A stretch of DNA of 64,000 bases from Pelagimonas phthalicica (GCF_004364805.1 NZ_SOAP01000001.1:868001-932000); one strand, 5' to 3'. Positions 1 through 9,500 are shown, counted from the stretch's first letter. Numbers and translations: made by a program. The notes: generated by a model not told the origin, from the sequence alone.

Positions 1-278
1 ATGACCTGCACCGTATCGCCAGGTTTCCAATCCTGAGCGGCTGTCGAAAAACACCCTCCCTCAACCCGTTTGATGCCAACGGTCAACGGCGCTCCGGGGG
101 CCGAGGCGATGGAATAGCTGCGCCGCACATCTTCGCCCGCGATCTCACTGCGCAAAGTCAGATATTGCCCGGGCAAAAAGGCAAAATCCGCCTTCAACGC
201 CTCCGGCAGGTCAAAGCTGACAGCGATGGCATCGCGCCCCTCGGGCCGGATCTCGGAAATGGTCAAGTCGTGGAACAT
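1..278 (-). CDS. paaE: PaaE-like phenylacetyl-CoA epoxidase reductase, partial (C-terminus outside window)
   Basis: The first 92 residues are visible, starting MFHDLTISEI. They form the start of an FNR-type FAD-binding barrel, with the flavin-binding RRSYSIAS motif near residue 50 preceded by FLPGQYLTL. In the Paa system this reductase passes NAD(P)H electrons through FAD and a C-terminal 2Fe-2S domain, which lies outside the window, to the PaaA diiron site. The ATG at 278 has a GAGGAG ribosome site about five bases upstream. An ATG at 282 is out of frame. It starts 10 bases after the paaD stop, so it is the last visible gene of paaABCDE. The call rests on the domain start plus operon position. 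Confidence 0.85.
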   Translation of the reverse strand, partial: MFHDLTISEIRPEGRDAIAVSFDLPEALKADFAFLPGQYLTLRSEIAGEDVRRSYSIASAPGAPLTVGIKRVEGGCFSTAAQDWKPGDTVQV

Positions 279-288
279 GCATCTCTCC

Positions 289-774
289 TCAGATACATTT
301 GAAATAGTCGAAGGGTTCAGCGCAGCTTTGGCATTGGTAATGCGCCTTGCAGGCGGTTGAACCGAACTCGCTGATGCGGATGGTGCGCACGCTGCCACAG
401 CGCGGGCAACAGACATCCGGGCTGGCAAACAAGGCCGCTTTGCCGCTACCTGTCACAGGCGGTGCGATGCCAAAGGCGCGCAGCTTTTCGCGCCCCTCAG
501 CGGTGATCCAATCGGTGGTCCAGGCGGGGGACAAGACACGATCGATCCGCGCCTCAAACCCGGCATCACGCAAAGCCGCCTCGATGGACAGCTCAATCGC
601 CAAAGTGGCCGGGCACCCGGAATAGGTTGGCGTGACCTTGGCCACCGCCACGCCATCCTCCATGCTGACCTGTCGCAAAATGCCCAGCTCGGCCACCGTG
701 ACACATGGCACCTCTGGATCCGGCACAGAGGCCGCCGCCTGCCAGGCGACCTGCTCTGTCAGTTCGGCAATCAC
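289..774 (-). CDS. paaD: PaaD, phenylacetyl-CoA epoxidase assembly protein
   Basis: 161 residues. The N-terminal part (about 8-90) is a MIP18/DUF59-type domain with DPEVP and a conserved TYSGCPA cysteine at residue 54, as in iron-sulfur or metal-centre assembly factors. The C-terminal tail (122-160) is a zinc-ribbon-like module with Cys at 122, 123, 126, 142, 148, 151 and 160. PaaD is needed for maturation of the ring epoxidase but is not part of the purified catalytic core; that is family knowledge. Its start overlaps the paaC stop by four bases, which implies translational coupling. Full length for the family. Confidence 0.93.
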   Translation of the reverse strand: MIAELTEQVAWQAAASVPDPEVPCVTVAELGILRQVSMEDGVAVAKVTPTYSGCPATLAIELSIEAALRDAGFEARIDRVLSPAWTTDWITAEGREKLRAFGIAPPVTGSGKAALFASPDVCCPRCGSVRTIRISEFGSTACKAHYQCQSCAEPFDYFKCI

Positions 775-1508
775 CAGACCGCCCCGGGATGGGCGCGGTG
801 CAGGCTTTGCATCTCGGCCAGCATATGACCCAGCACCTCATTATGTTGCCCCGACCGGCCACCGGTTTGCGGATAGACAGCTTCTGGCATGCTCAACCCG
901 GCCTCGGCAAAGATACGCACAATGGTCGCCTGCCAAATCGGACGGATCGCCGCCCGGCTTGGCAAGGCATCCACGCCCTCAGCAGCCCCTTCCTCAAAGA
1001 GCTCTTCGGTAAAGCAATGCAGCTCCTCCACCGCATCGCGCATTCGCGCGGCACTTTCCTCGGTGCCATCCCCAAGCCGGATCACCCATTCTCCAGCATG
1101 GCGAATATGATAGGCCATCTCTTTGACCGCCTTGCCGGCAACGCCTTTGATCACCTCATCCGAGCTGTCTAGCCCCGCCTGCCAATAAGGTTCCATAAAG
1201 GCGGCGAAATAGAGCTGGCGCAGCATGGTCACGGCAAAATCACCATTCTCGCGTTCAACCAGCAGGCAATTGCGATACTCGCGCTCGCCGCGCAGATAGG
1301 CCAGCGCATCCTCGTCACGCCCCTGCCCTTCGACCTTGCCTGCGTGATCATACAGCACCCGCGCCGTGCCAATCAGATCCAGCGCCATATTGGGCATGGC
1401 CAGATCTTCCTCAAGCATCGGCGCATGGCCGCACCACTCCGACAGGCGATGCCCTAGGACCAGATGGTCATCCGCCAGTTCCAAAAGCGCGTTGAACAGG
1501 GCCATCAC
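771..1508 (-). CDS. paaC: PaaC, phenylacetyl-CoA epoxidase structural subunit
   Basis: 245-residue helical ferritin-like protein. It carries the PaaC signature region LEEDLAMPNMALDLIG and the YRNCLL / MLRQLYF helices. In the known enzyme, PaaC is the catalytically inactive partner that forms the PaaAC heterodimer; PaaA holds the diiron site. Its start overlaps the paaB stop by four bases and its stop overlaps paaD, so PaaB-PaaC-PaaD are probably coupled in translation. Nothing appears truncated. Confidence 0.95.
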   Translation of the reverse strand: MMALFNALLELADDHLVLGHRLSEWCGHAPMLEEDLAMPNMALDLIGTARVLYDHAGKVEGQGRDEDALAYLRGEREYRNCLLVERENGDFAVTMLRQLYFAAFMEPYWQAGLDSSDEVIKGVAGKAVKEMAYHIRHAGEWVIRLGDGTEESAARMRDAVEELHCFTEELFEEGAAEGVDALPSRAAIRPIWQATIVRIFAEAGLSMPEAVYPQTGGRSGQHNEVLGHMLAEMQSLHRAHPGAVW

Positions 1509-1789
1509 ATATGCCCCACTTCTTCGGGGATGTCGTAAAATGTCGGGTGGCGGTAAATCTTGTCGCCGGTGGGCTCAAAGTTCTCATCCGCCTGATCGGG
1601 GTCGCTGGCGACAATCTGGTTCGAACGCACAACCCAGATTGAGGTCCCCTCGCCCCGACGCGTGTAAACATCCCGCGCCGCGTTTAGCGCCATGACCTCA
1701 TCCGCCGCATGGAGCGAGCCGACATGTTTGTGGCTCAGCCCGTTGCGTGGGCGGATGAACACTTCCCATAGGGGGATTTCATTGGCCAT
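1505..1789 (-). CDS. paaB: PaaB, phenylacetyl-CoA epoxidase small subunit
   Basis: 94 residues starting MANEIPLWEVFIRPR, the usual PaaB beginning and length. The ATG at 1789 is preceded by GAGGAAAG. The reading frame stays open upstream to 1879, but that extension runs through the intercistronic hairpin and is not PaaB-like, so it was left out. PaaB bridges the PaaAC heterodimers and is required for activity; this is family knowledge. The 89-base gap to paaA is the only large gap in the operon. Confidence 0.94.
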   Translation of the reverse strand: MANEIPLWEVFIRPRNGLSHKHVGSLHAADEVMALNAARDVYTRRGEGTSIWVVRSNQIVASDPDQADENFEPTGDKIYRHPTFYDIPEEVGHM

Positions 1790-1815
1790 TTTCTTTCCTC
1801 TTCCCAGTTTCGGAG

Positions 1816-1877
1816 CGCCCAAAGGGATGGTGGGTGGGGTGTCGCGCCTTGCGCGCACGTCCCCCATCCCTTGGCGC
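1816..1877 (-). repeat. Long hairpin in the paaA-paaB gap
   Basis: An inverted repeat fills the gap between paaA and paaB. The outer arms are at 1816-1830 and 1864-1877, matching GCGCC(C)AA(A)GGGATGG against its complement, with an inner GCGC-CTT-GCGC hairpin near 1843-1855. There is no T-run, so it is not a classical terminator. It could set the paaA:paaB transcript ratio by processing or partial attenuation. Confidence 0.6.
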
Positions 1878-1878
1878 A

Positions 1879-2862
1879 TTATTCTGCTGCTTGTTTGCGC
1901 GCCGCGCGTTTATCCGCATGGGCCAGCGCCGCCTCACGCACCCAGGCCCCATCGTCCCAGGCCTTCTTGCGCGCTTTGATCCGGTCGCGGTTCATCACAC
2001 CGTTGCCTTTGACCACGCGCCAGAATTCTTCCCAGTCGATGTCCCCGTGATCATAACCGCCCTTCTCCGCGTTCCATTTCAGATCCGGATCCGGCAGCGT
2101 CAGCCCCAGAAACTCCGCCTGCGGCACTGTCGCGTCGATAAACTTCTGCCGCAGCGCATCGTTGGAAAAGCGTTTGATCTTCCATTCCATGCTCTGCTCG
2201 GAATGGGCGCTATCCGCATCATGCGGCCCAAACATCATCAGCGAGGGCCACCACCAGCGATTCAAGGCATCCTGCACCATTTCGCGCTGCGCCTCGGTCC
2301 CGCGCGCCAGATACATGACGATCTCATAGCCCTGACGCTGGTGAAAGCTTTCTTCCTTGCAGACCCGGATCATCGCCCGCGCATAAGGCCCATAGGAACA
2401 GCGACAGAGCGGAATCTGGTTCATGATCGCCGCGCCATCCACCAGCCAGCCGATTATGCCAATATCGGCCCAGCTGAGCGTTGGATAGTTGAAGATCGAG
2501 GAATATTTCGCCTTCCCGCTCAGCAACTCCTCGGTCATCTGCTCGCGCGACACGCCCAAGGTTTCAGCCGCAGAATAAAGGTACAGCCCATGCCCGCCCT
2601 CATCCTGCACCTTGGCCAACAGAGCCGCCTTGCGCCGCAATGACGGAGCGCGTGTGATCCAGTTTCCTTCGGGCAGCATACCGACGATTTCGGAATGCGC
2701 GTGCTGACCGATCTGACGCACCAACGTTTTGCGATAGCCTTCGGGCATCGCGTCATTGGGTTCGATCTTTTCCTCGGCATCGATGCGTTTCTGGAAAGCA
2801 TCCAGAAAATCCTGCGTTTCCTCGGTAGACCCATCCGCGCCGATCAATCCCTGGGAATACAT
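1879..2862 (-). CDS. paaA: PaaA, phenylacetyl-CoA 1,2-epoxidase catalytic subunit
   Basis: 327 residues from [11 protein letters not shown]. The ATG at 2862 follows AGGAGG with good spacing and was chosen over an in-frame ATG 11 codons upstream. This is the ferritin-like diiron oxygenase subunit that converts phenylacetyl-CoA to its ring 1,2-epoxide. Likely diiron ligands lie in HSEIVG (Glu about 58), DEGGH (Glu88, His91) and EESFH (Glu170/171, His174). First gene of a minus-strand paaABCDE operon. No paaK, paaF/G/Z or dedicated Paa regulator lies in the window. Confidence 0.96.
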   Translation of the reverse strand: MYSQGLIGADGSTEETQDFLDAFQKRIDAEEKIEPNDAMPEGYRKTLVRQIGQHAHSEIVGMLPEGNWITRAPSLRRKAALLAKVQDEGGHGLYLYSAAETLGVSREQMTEELLSGKAKYSSIFNYPTLSWADIGIIGWLVDGAAIMNQIPLCRCSYGPYARAMIRVCKEESFHQRQGYEIVMYLARGTEAQREMVQDALNRWWWPSLMMFGPHDADSAHSEQSMEWKIKRFSNDALRQKFIDATVPQAEFLGLTLPDPDLKWNAEKGGYDHGDIDWEEFWRVVKGNGVMNRDRIKARKKAWDDGAWVREAALAHADKRAARKQAAE

Positions 2863-2929
2863 GTGGCTTTCCTCCTCTTGCGCGCATCGATCCAAGCGAT
2901 GCCCGCGTTAAAGCTCTACCGACAAGATA

Positions 2930-2967
2930 TGTTACAAAACTCAATCTGAAAAGCATTTTTCGTAACA
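2930..2967. promoter_or_regulatory. Inverted repeat between paaA and the SDR gene (candidate operator)
   Basis: TGTTACAAAA at 2930-2939 faces TTTTTCGTAACA at 2956-2967, so both half-sites read TGTTAC(A/G)AAAA on opposite strands. They lie 68 bases upstream of the paaA start and 37 upstream of the divergent gene, in AT-rich DNA that must hold both promoters. A TetR-type paa repressor is a plausible ligand, but none is encoded here. Confidence 0.5.
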
Positions 2968-3003
2968 CTTGAAACAAAACCCGTTTCGCGCCACCTATGT
3001 CCC

Positions 3004-3870
3004 ATGAGAAAAACACTTTTTTCCTTGGGCCATGGTTATACAGCCAGCGCATTGGCCCGGGTCCTGATCCCGCAGGGCTGGCGCATCCTCGGCACAATCC
3101 GCGATGAGGCGCGCGCCGATTCCATGCGCAGCCAAGGCGTCGATCCGGTGCTCTGGTCGCCCGAAAACCTGTCAGAGGCCCTGTCAGAGGCCAGCCATCT
3201 TTTGATCTCTGCGGGGGCCACGGATGAAGGGGACCCAACGCTCAACGCCATTGGGCCTGACATTGCCGAACGGGCGCGTCAGCTTAATTGGGTCGGCTAT
3301 CTATCGACCACGGGCGTTTACGGAGATCATGGCGGCGATTGGGTGGATGAAACCACAGCGCTAACCCCGTCCACCCATCGCGGCGAAATTCGCGTTGCTG
3401 CAGAAAACGCTTGGGGCGCCATCCCTGATCTGCCGCTGCACATTTTCCGCCTTGCGGGGATTTATGGCCCAGGGCGTGGGCCTTTTTCCAAAGTCCGCGC
3501 TGGAACCGCGCGCAGGATCATCAAAGCGGGCCAAGTGTTCTCACGTATCCATGTGGACGACATCGCCCAGGTTCTGGCCGCGTCAATCAATGCCCCCAAT
3601 CCCGGTAGCGTCTACAATGTCTGCGATGACGACCCGGCCCCGCCGCAAGACGTGATCGCCTATGCCGCAGAACTTCTGAACCTGCCTCTGCCCGAAGAGG
3701 TCGATTTCGAAATCGCCCAAATGTCCCCCATGGCGCGCAGTTTTTATGCTGAGAACAAGAAAGTCTCAAACACGCGTATTAAGGAAGAGCTGGGGGTTCA
3801 GTTGATCTATCCTGACTACCGAGCTGGGTTGCAGGCTTTGTTGAGGGCGGAAATTCATGGATCTGAATGA
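3004..3870 (+). CDS. NAD(P)-binding SDR / epimerase-like protein (YeeZ type)
   Basis: 288 residues. The N-terminus has a degenerate Rossmann motif GHGYTAS (residues 9-15). STTGVYGDHGG near residue 100 and FRLAGIYGPGRGP near 150 match the extended-SDR active-site and substrate regions. YNVCDDDPAPP is typical of the NAD-dependent epimerase/dehydratase class (COG0451). The substrate cannot be named. There is no clear Shine-Dalgarno before the ATG at 3004. Divergent from paaA, but there is no evidence of a Paa role. Confidence 0.8.
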   Translation: MRKTLFSLGHGYTASALARVLIPQGWRILGTIRDEARADSMRSQGVDPVLWSPENLSEALSEASHLLISAGATDEGDPTLNAIGPDIAERARQLNWVGYLSTTGVYGDHGGDWVDETTALTPSTHRGEIRVAAENAWGAIPDLPLHIFRLAGIYGPGRGPFSKVRAGTARRIIKAGQVFSRIHVDDIAQVLAASINAPNPGSVYNVCDDDPAPPQDVIAYAAELLNLPLPEEVDFEIAQMSPMARSFYAENKKVSNTRIKEELGVQLIYPDYRAGLQALLRAEIHGSE

Positions 3871-4174
3871 CTTCCTCATGCTTTACAAAGCTCGGACTTT
3901 GCGCCGGTTACGTGCGCGTATTCGCAAGCATTACCCTGACGCTTTGCAGAAAATTATGTCAGAGCGAACACTTATGGGCGGGCCAGGTCCCTTTTTCTTC
4001 CCCTTGTGGCACAGTGAAATGAGCCAACTGCAGTGGCTTTGCATATGCAATCCACAAAAGCTCCCCGTCTACCTTCTTGGTGACGCCGAAATTTTTGCCG
4101 ACGTGCAGCGACTGAGAAAATCACTGGTTTTTGTGTTGCTCTCGCTCACCGGCGTTACCGCCAGCAAGCTTTAA
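3857..4174 (+). CDS. Hypothetical protein, 105 aa
   Basis: I do not recognise this protein. It begins inside the last codons of the SDR gene (14-base overlap) with GGCGGA a few bases upstream, so translational coupling is possible. The N-terminus is basic ([16 protein letters not shown]) and the C-terminus hydrophobic ([13 protein letters not shown]). Its stop overlaps the convergent dxs stop by four bases. It may be a spurious open frame in the tail of dxs. Confidence 0.4.
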   Translation: MDLNDFLMLYKARTLRRLRARIRKHYPDALQKIMSERTLMGGPGPFFFPLWHSEMSQLQWLCICNPQKLPVYLLGDAEIFADVQRLRKSLVFVLLSLTGVTASKL

Positions 4175-6096
4175 GCACGCTTATCCAGCACCTCAACGCC
4201 CAGCACATTCAGCACCTTGGCTTCGATATGTTCCGCATTCATCGCCGCCACGTCATACATGGCGCTTGGGCTGGCCTGATCGATGAACACATCCGGCAGC
4301 ACCATCGAGCGGTATTTCAAGCCGCGATCAAAGACGCCCTCTTCGGCCAGCAACTGCCCAACATGCGAGCCAAAACCGCCCACGGCCCCCTCTTCGATGG
4401 TGATCAAGGCCTCGTGTTCACGCGCGAGGCTCAGGATCAGATCCCGATCCAGCGGTTTGGCAAAACGCGCATCCGCCACAGTGGGTTTGATGCCCCGCGC
4501 CTGCAACGCCTCTGAGGCTTTCATGACCTCACCCAAACGGGTGCCAAAGCTGAGAATCGCAACGCGCGCGCCCTCCTGGATCATCCGGCCTTTGCCGATT
4601 TCGAGCACTTCGCCGCGCTCTGGCATGTCGACGCCCTGCCCCTCACCGCGCGGATAGCGGAAAGCAATCGGGCCCGCGTCATGCGCTGCCGCTGTCGCGA
4701 TCATGTGGCACAGCTCGGCCTCGTCCGCTGCCGCCATAACCACCATGCCCGGCAAATTGGCCATATAGGCAATGTCATAGGATCCGGCATGGGTCGCTCC
4801 GTCGGCCCCAACGAGACCTGCGCGATCAATGGCAAAGCGCACCGGCAGGCGCTGAATGGCCACGTCATGCACCACCTGATCATAACCGCGCTGCAAGAAA
4901 GTCGAATACATCGCGCAAAACGGTTTCATCCCGCCCGCCGCCAAAGCCGCGCAGAAGGTCACGCCATGTTGTTCGGCAATTCCGACGTCAAAACACCGGC
5001 TTGGATAACGTTCAGCAAACAGGTCAAGCCCGGTGCCATCCGGCATGGCCGCCGTTACGGCACAAATCTGCGGGTCATCCGCCGCCTGTTTGATCAGTTG
5101 ATCGGCAAATACCTTGGTGTAGCTTGGTGCGTTGCTGGGGGCTTTGTGCTGCTTGCCAGAAACCACGTCGAACTTGCCACGCGCATGGCCCTTGTCGGGC
5201 GCATATTCCGCATGGGCATAGCCCTTGCCCTTTTTCGTCACCACATGCAGCAAAACCGGCCCGGTCGCGCGTTCGCGCAAAGTACGCAGGATCGGCAGCA
5301 ATTGGTCCATGTCATGGCCATCAATCGGCCCGACATAGCTAAACCCCAACTCTTCGAACAAAGTGCCGCCCAAAGCCATGCCCTTGAGCATTTCCTTGGC
5401 GCGTTTCGCCCCTTCGCGGAAGGGTTCGGGCAGCAGGCTGACTGCGCCTTTGGCGGCGGCCTTGAGGTCTTGCATCGGGGCCTCGGCGTAAAGCCGGGTC
5501 AGGTAAGAGGATAGCGCGCCGGTGGGTTGGCCAATCGACATTTCATTGTCATTGAGCACCACGAACATACGCTTTTTCAGGTGCCCAGCATTGTTCATCG
5601 CCTCAAAGGCCATGCCACCGGTCATGGCACCATCGCCGATCACGGCAATGGCGTCACCATGACCAACCGGGCTGTTCCCGCCCAGATCGGCGGCGACCTT
5701 GAACCCCAAAGCGGCGCTGATCGAGGTCGAACTATGCGCCGCGCCAAACGGGTCATAGGGGCTTTCGCTGCGCTTGGTGAATCCGGAAATGCCGTTTTGC
5801 TGACGGATCGTGCCCATACGATCGCGTCGCCCGGTCAGGATTTTGTGCGGGTAACACTGGTGCGAGACATCCCAGATGATCTTGTCCTGCGGCGTGTCAA
5901 ACACCGCATGCAAAGCCACGGTCAGTTCAACCACACCCAGCCCCGCACCCAAATGCCCGCCGGTCTTGGACACAGTGGCCACCGTCTCGGCGCGCAGCTC
6001 ATGCGCCAGCCGGGTCAGTTCGGCATCGCTGAAATGCTTGAGATCCGCAGGCGAAGATACACGATCCAGCAGCGGCGTTTCTGGCCTATCAGACAT
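4171..6096 (-). CDS. dxs: 1-deoxy-D-xylulose-5-phosphate synthase
   Basis: 641 residues from [10 protein letters not shown]. The ATG at 6096 follows GGGAGA; the frame is open for 26 more codons but these lack the family N-terminus. It condenses pyruvate and glyceraldehyde 3-phosphate in the first step of the MEP isoprenoid pathway, using thiamine diphosphate. Visible motifs are SKTGGHLG (His49), FGAAHSS (His121), the TPP-binding GDGAMTGG at 154-161, and the transketolase pyrimidine-domain DVGIAEQH. It is the last gene of the HDAC-like / xseB / ispA / dxs run. Confidence 0.97.
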   Translation of the reverse strand: MSDRPETPLLDRVSSPADLKHFSDAELTRLAHELRAETVATVSKTGGHLGAGLGVVELTVALHAVFDTPQDKIIWDVSHQCYPHKILTGRRDRMGTIRQQNGISGFTKRSESPYDPFGAAHSSTSISAALGFKVAADLGGNSPVGHGDAIAVIGDGAMTGGMAFEAMNNAGHLKKRMFVVLNDNEMSIGQPTGALSSYLTRLYAEAPMQDLKAAAKGAVSLLPEPFREGAKRAKEMLKGMALGGTLFEELGFSYVGPIDGHDMDQLLPILRTLRERATGPVLLHVVTKKGKGYAHAEYAPDKGHARGKFDVVSGKQHKAPSNAPSYTKVFADQLIKQAADDPQICAVTAAMPDGTGLDLFAERYPSRCFDVGIAEQHGVTFCAALAAGGMKPFCAMYSTFLQRGYDQVVHDVAIQRLPVRFAIDRAGLVGADGATHAGSYDIAYMANLPGMVVMAAADEAELCHMIATAAAHDAGPIAFRYPRGEGQGVDMPERGEVLEIGKGRMIQEGARVAILSFGTRLGEVMKASEALQARGIKPTVADARFAKPLDRDLILSLAREHEALITIEEGAVGGFGSHVGQLLAEEGVFDRGLKYRSMVLPDVFIDQASPSAMYDVAAMNAEHIEAKVLNVLGVEVLDKRA

Positions 6097-6128
6097 GAGG
6101 TCTCCCTTGGGATTACCCGGCTTTGCGC

Positions 6129-7034
6129 TCAGTTTTGACGCGAAATAACGAAGCGCGCGGCCTGCCGCAAGCATTCGCCATCATCACCGTAAATAGATAG
6201 CGCATCACAGGCCTCGGTCACGAGCTGTTCTGCGCGGCGTTTCGCCTCGTCCAAGCCCAGCAGACTGACAAAGGTTGCCTTGCCCGCATCGGCGTCTTTG
6301 CCCACGGCCTTGCCAACCAGCGCCGCATCGCCCTCGACATCCAGAACATCGTCCCAGATCTGAAAGGCCAGCCCAAGCGCGTCGCCGTAATCCTCAAGGA
6401 AACTCGGGTTTTCCCCGGCCATCCATGCCCCAGCCGAAGCAGACCATGTGATCAGGGCCCCGGTTTTGCCCGCCTGCAGGTCAATGATTTCGTCCAGTGT
6501 CAGAGGGGTTTCAGCGGTTTCGGCAGCAATATCTTTTGCTTGCCCGCCGACCATCCCCTCGATCCCCGAGGCGCGTGCCAAATTGCGGATCAAGTCAACC
6601 GTGGCTTCAGCGGGCAAGCCGGAATCGGCGACCAGCTCGAATGCCAAGGCCTGAAGCGCATCCCCAGCAAGAACAGCGGTCGCCTCGTCCCACCTGCGAT
6701 GCACAGTGGGCTGGCCACGGCGCAGATCGTCGTCATCCATGCATGGCAGATCATCATGGACCAGACTATAGGCGTGGATGCATTCAATCGCAGCCGCAAC
6801 GGCAACCGCCCCCTCCAAAGCGACACCGTTTACACGCGCACTTTCGATAACCAGAAACCCGCGCAGCCCTTTGCCACCTTTGACCGCATAGGCCATCGCC
6901 TCGGCGACCTGCCCATCAAACCGGGCAAAGTTGCCATCGAGGAATTCTTCGACCGCAGCACGTGCGGTACGCAGCGCTTGCTCAAAGGGAAGTGGGCCCG
7001 GAACCGGCAAGGTTATGGTCTCGAGTTTTTGCAC
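6129..7034 (-). CDS. ispA: Polyprenyl (farnesyl/geranylgeranyl) diphosphate synthase
   Basis: 301 residues, a trans-isoprenyl diphosphate synthase. The first Asp-rich motif [14 protein letters not shown] lies at 94-107 and the second, FQIWDDVLD, near 225. It elongates dimethylallyl diphosphate with isopentenyl diphosphate; chain length (C15 or C20) cannot be settled by eye. It sits 32 bases upstream of dxs, and xseB ends 6 bases before its start region, the classical xseB-ispA-dxs arrangement, so it supplies quinone, carotenoid or cell-wall lipid precursors. Confidence 0.95.
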   Translation of the reverse strand: MQKLETITLPVPGPLPFEQALRTARAAVEEFLDGNFARFDGQVAEAMAYAVKGGKGLRGFLVIESARVNGVALEGAVAVAAAIECIHAYSLVHDDLPCMDDDDLRRGQPTVHRRWDEATAVLAGDALQALAFELVADSGLPAEATVDLIRNLARASGIEGMVGGQAKDIAAETAETPLTLDEIIDLQAGKTGALITWSASAGAWMAGENPSFLEDYGDALGLAFQIWDDVLDVEGDAALVGKAVGKDADAGKATFVSLLGLDEAKRRAEQLVTEACDALSIYGDDGECLRQAARFVISRQN

Positions 7035-7040
7035 CTGAAA

Positions 7041-7283
7041 TCAGCCCGCATCAAGTGGCTTGGTGCCCGCCGGATTGCCGTCGCCGTCCAGCGTAATGGC
7101 AGCAACTTTTTCCTCGGCCTCTTTCAGCTTGGCCTCGCAATGGGCGCGCAGTTTGGCACCGCGATCATAAAGCGTGATCGACGCCTCAAGCGCCACGTCG
7201 CCGCGTTCCAACTGGCCGACAACCTGTTCCAACTCGGCCATGGCCTGTTCGAAACTCATCTCTGCGATTGCTGCGTCGCTCAT
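7041..7283 (-). CDS. xseB: Exodeoxyribonuclease VII small subunit
   Basis: 80 residues with the XseB signature: FEQAMAELEQVVGQLERGDV, then LEASITLYDRGAKLRAHCEAKLKEAEEKV. The coiled helices cap the XseA large subunit; the holoenzyme degrades single-stranded DNA. xseA is not in the window. The start overlaps the upstream HDAC-like stop by four bases (ATGA), showing coupling. Confidence 0.95.
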   Translation of the reverse strand: MSDAAIAEMSFEQAMAELEQVVGQLERGDVALEASITLYDRGAKLRAHCEAKLKEAEEKVAAITLDGDGNPAGTKPLDAG

Positions 7284-8206
7284 GCGCCTGCCTCCATCAA
7301 AACCTCTACATGCGCCTTAGCTGACGCTGCGAGGGCCTGCAAATCATACCCGCCTTCCAGAGTCGATACCACGCGGCCCTGTGCACATTCATCGGCGATT
7401 TTGCACAGATCTTGCGTAAGGCGGCGGAAATCATCGGTCGACCAGTTGAGCTGGGCCAACGGGTCGTCCTGATGGGCGTCAAACCCGGCTGAGATGATGA
7501 TCAGCTCGGGCGCGAATTCGCGCAGACGTGGGAAAACATGCGCCTCATAAGCTGCGCGCATATGCGCCCCGTCGCTTTCGGGGGGCAGCGGCACATTGAC
7601 GATCTGCCCGTGCTTGCCCCGCTCAGAGGCCGCGCCAGTGCCTGGCCAAAGCGGCATTTGCTGGCTTGTGATCACCAAGGCGCGCTCTTCATCCCAGAGC
7701 AGATCCTGCGTGCCATTGCCGTGATGCACGTCGAAATCGACCACGGCCACACGGGACAGCCCGTGTTTGTCCAAGGCGATCTTGGCCGCAAGGGCCGCGT
7801 TGCCGAACAGGCAAAAGCCCATAGGCGTTTGTTTTTCTGCGTGATGACCCGGTGGGCGGATCGCGCAAAACGCATTTTGCGCGTCGCCACCCAGCACCAT
7901 ATCCACGGCCTTCACCACCGCCCCTGCCGCGCGATACGCAGCTGTCAAAGAACCGGGCGACATCCAGGTATCCGCGTCCAACTGATGGTGGCCCGCATCC
8001 GGGGCAGATTTGCGGATCTGATCCAGATGGGCCTGCGGATGGATGCGCAAGAGGTCGCTATCCTCGACCATAGGAGCCGTTTCGCGCTGCAAAGACATAC
8101 CGGCCAGGGCATGCAAAACATGTTCAAGGCGCGCCACCTGTTCTGGATGCCCATCCGGTGTCACGTGATCCAGACAATCCGCATGCGTGATCAAAGCTGT
8201 CGTCAT
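7280..8206 (-). CDS. Histone deacetylase family protein (acetoin-utilisation / acetylpolyamine amidohydrolase-like)
   Basis: 308 residues of arginase-deacetylase fold. The general base pair is RPPGHH (His121/122). The Zn ligands are in DFDVHHGNGTQ (Asp159, His161) and SAGFDAH (Asp243). The active site is complete, so it should be a Zn-dependent amidohydrolase. Bacterial members act on acetylpolyamines or acetyl-lysine proteins; the substrate is not readable from sequence. It is the first gene of the xseB-ispA-dxs operon. Confidence 0.92.
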   Translation of the reverse strand: MTTALITHADCLDHVTPDGHPEQVARLEHVLHALAGMSLQRETAPMVEDSDLLRIHPQAHLDQIRKSAPDAGHHQLDADTWMSPGSLTAAYRAAGAVVKAVDMVLGGDAQNAFCAIRPPGHHAEKQTPMGFCLFGNAALAAKIALDKHGLSRVAVVDFDVHHGNGTQDLLWDEERALVITSQQMPLWPGTGAASERGKHGQIVNVPLPPESDGAHMRAAYEAHVFPRLREFAPELIIISAGFDAHQDDPLAQLNWSTDDFRRLTQDLCKIADECAQGRVVSTLEGGYDLQALAASAKAHVEVLMEAGA

Positions 8207-8252
8207 AGCTCCCCCAGTGTTTCAAAGGTTTCCGGCGCGTTACAGAGGCGAT

Positions 8253-8957
8253 TTAATCCGGGGCCAGCATATAGCCAGCACCACGCACCGTTTGCAGATA
8301 GCGCGGCTGTTTGGGATCGGATTCCAGCTTGCGCCGCAGCCGGGTGATTTGAACATCCACGGCCCGTTCCTGCGCTTGACCTTTATCTCGGCCCAATTCT
8401 TCGACCAGATTGGCGCGACTGACCGGTTCACCCGGGCGTGCTGAAAAGATCTTCATCAGCTGACTTTCGGTGGCGGTCAAACGCACCAGATCTTCGCCGC
8501 GCCACATCTCGCCGCGCTCAATATCATAGCGAATGTCACCCAGCGTCAGCAGTTTTGGCGCAGTGTCATCTGCGGTTGCGTCCGGCATACGCCGAAGGAT
8601 GGCGTTGATCCGCAAAAGCAGCTCTTTGGGCTCGAATGGTTTGGCAAGATAGTCATCTGCCCCCGCCTCAAGCCCTTTGATGCGGTCCTCGGTTTCTGCC
8701 CGGGCCGTCAACAGCAAGATCGGTGTACCCGAAGTCTCGCGAATGCCTCGCGTCAGGCTGATCCCATCCTCGCCGGGCATCATCACATCCAGCACGATCA
8801 GATCAAAATCCAACCCGCTCAGAATGCGTCGCGCATGGGCGGCATCACGGGCGGCGCTGACCAGAAAGCCGTTTCTGATCAGGAACTTTTGCAACAAGGT
8901 GCGAATCCGCTCATCATCATCGACAATCAGCAAATGTGCGTCAGGTTCACTCATCAA
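8253..8957 (-). CDS. petR: OmpR-family response regulator, PetR-like
   Basis: 234 residues: receiver domain with IVDDDERIR, phosphoacceptor Asp57 in LIVLDVMMPGEDG and the conserved Lys in YLAKPF. The C-terminal winged helix (about 135-232) ends RYLQTVRGAGYML. It overlaps the stop of the upstream MarR-type gene through an ATGATGA junction. The MarR plus OmpR pair matches petP-petR, described in Rhodobacter capsulatus as needed for cytochrome bc1/c-dependent growth. The assignment rests on pairing and recalled similarity. No histidine kinase is adjacent. ATG at 8957 and 8954 are both possible. Confidence 0.85.
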   Translation of the reverse strand: MMSEPDAHLLIVDDDERIRTLLQKFLIRNGFLVSAARDAAHARRILSGLDFDLIVLDVMMPGEDGISLTRGIRETSGTPILLLTARAETEDRIKGLEAGADDYLAKPFEPKELLLRINAILRRMPDATADDTAPKLLTLGDIRYDIERGEMWRGEDLVRLTATESQLMKIFSARPGEPVSRANLVEELGRDKGQAQERAVDVQITRLRRKLESDPKQPRYLQTVRGAGYMLAPD

Positions 8958-9454
8958 CGGCCCTCCCTCAGACGTTGATACTGCCTGCGCATCTCCGGGT
9001 CCATCATGGACTCGAGCACTTTGCGAAACCCTGCCACGGCCTCGGGGCCTGCCTGTTTAAACGCCGCACGCATCCGGGCGCGTTGCGCGTCCGAAAGCTG
9101 ACGTTCCAGATCTTGCCCCGCTTCGGTCAGGAACAGGTGACGTTCGCGCCGGTCATTGCGCCCGACTCGGCTTTCGACCAGCCCGTCTTCGACCATGGTC
9201 CGCAAGACTCGGTTCAAGGATTGCTTGGTCACCCCAAGAATATTGAGCAAATTATTCACGGTGGTGCCCGGCGCGGTATGGATGAAATGCAGGGCGCGGT
9301 GATGGGCGCGACCATAGCTGAGCCCCGCCAGAATGCGGTCGGGATCCGCCGTAAACCCGCGATAAGCAAAGAACATTGCCTCTGCCCCCTGGCGCAATTG
9401 CTCATCCGTCAGGAAGAGCAGTGTGTCACCGCTGCTGGTTGCTGTATCCACCAT
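8954..9454 (-). CDS. petP: MarR-family transcriptional regulator, PetP-like
   Basis: 166 residues from MVDTATSSGD. The ATG at 9454 is preceded by GAGGAG; an in-frame ATG ten codons upstream lacks this. The winged helix-turn-helix (about 55-125) includes LLNILGVTKQSLNRVLRTMVEDGLVE and the wing DRRERHLFLTEAG. It is translationally coupled to the downstream petR-like gene, so the two are likely co-expressed. Divergent from ilvE across a 158-base promoter region with direct repeats. Confidence 0.87.
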   Translation of the reverse strand: MVDTATSSGDTLLFLTDEQLRQGAEAMFFAYRGFTADPDRILAGLSYGRAHHRALHFIHTAPGTTVNNLLNILGVTKQSLNRVLRTMVEDGLVESRVGRNDRRERHLFLTEAGQDLERQLSDAQRARMRAAFKQAGPEAVAGFRKVLESMMDPEMRRQYQRLREGR

Positions 9455-9500
9455 CGGGGTCTCCTCGCAAATTCTTTGATCCAAGTTTAAGTCAGCCTTG

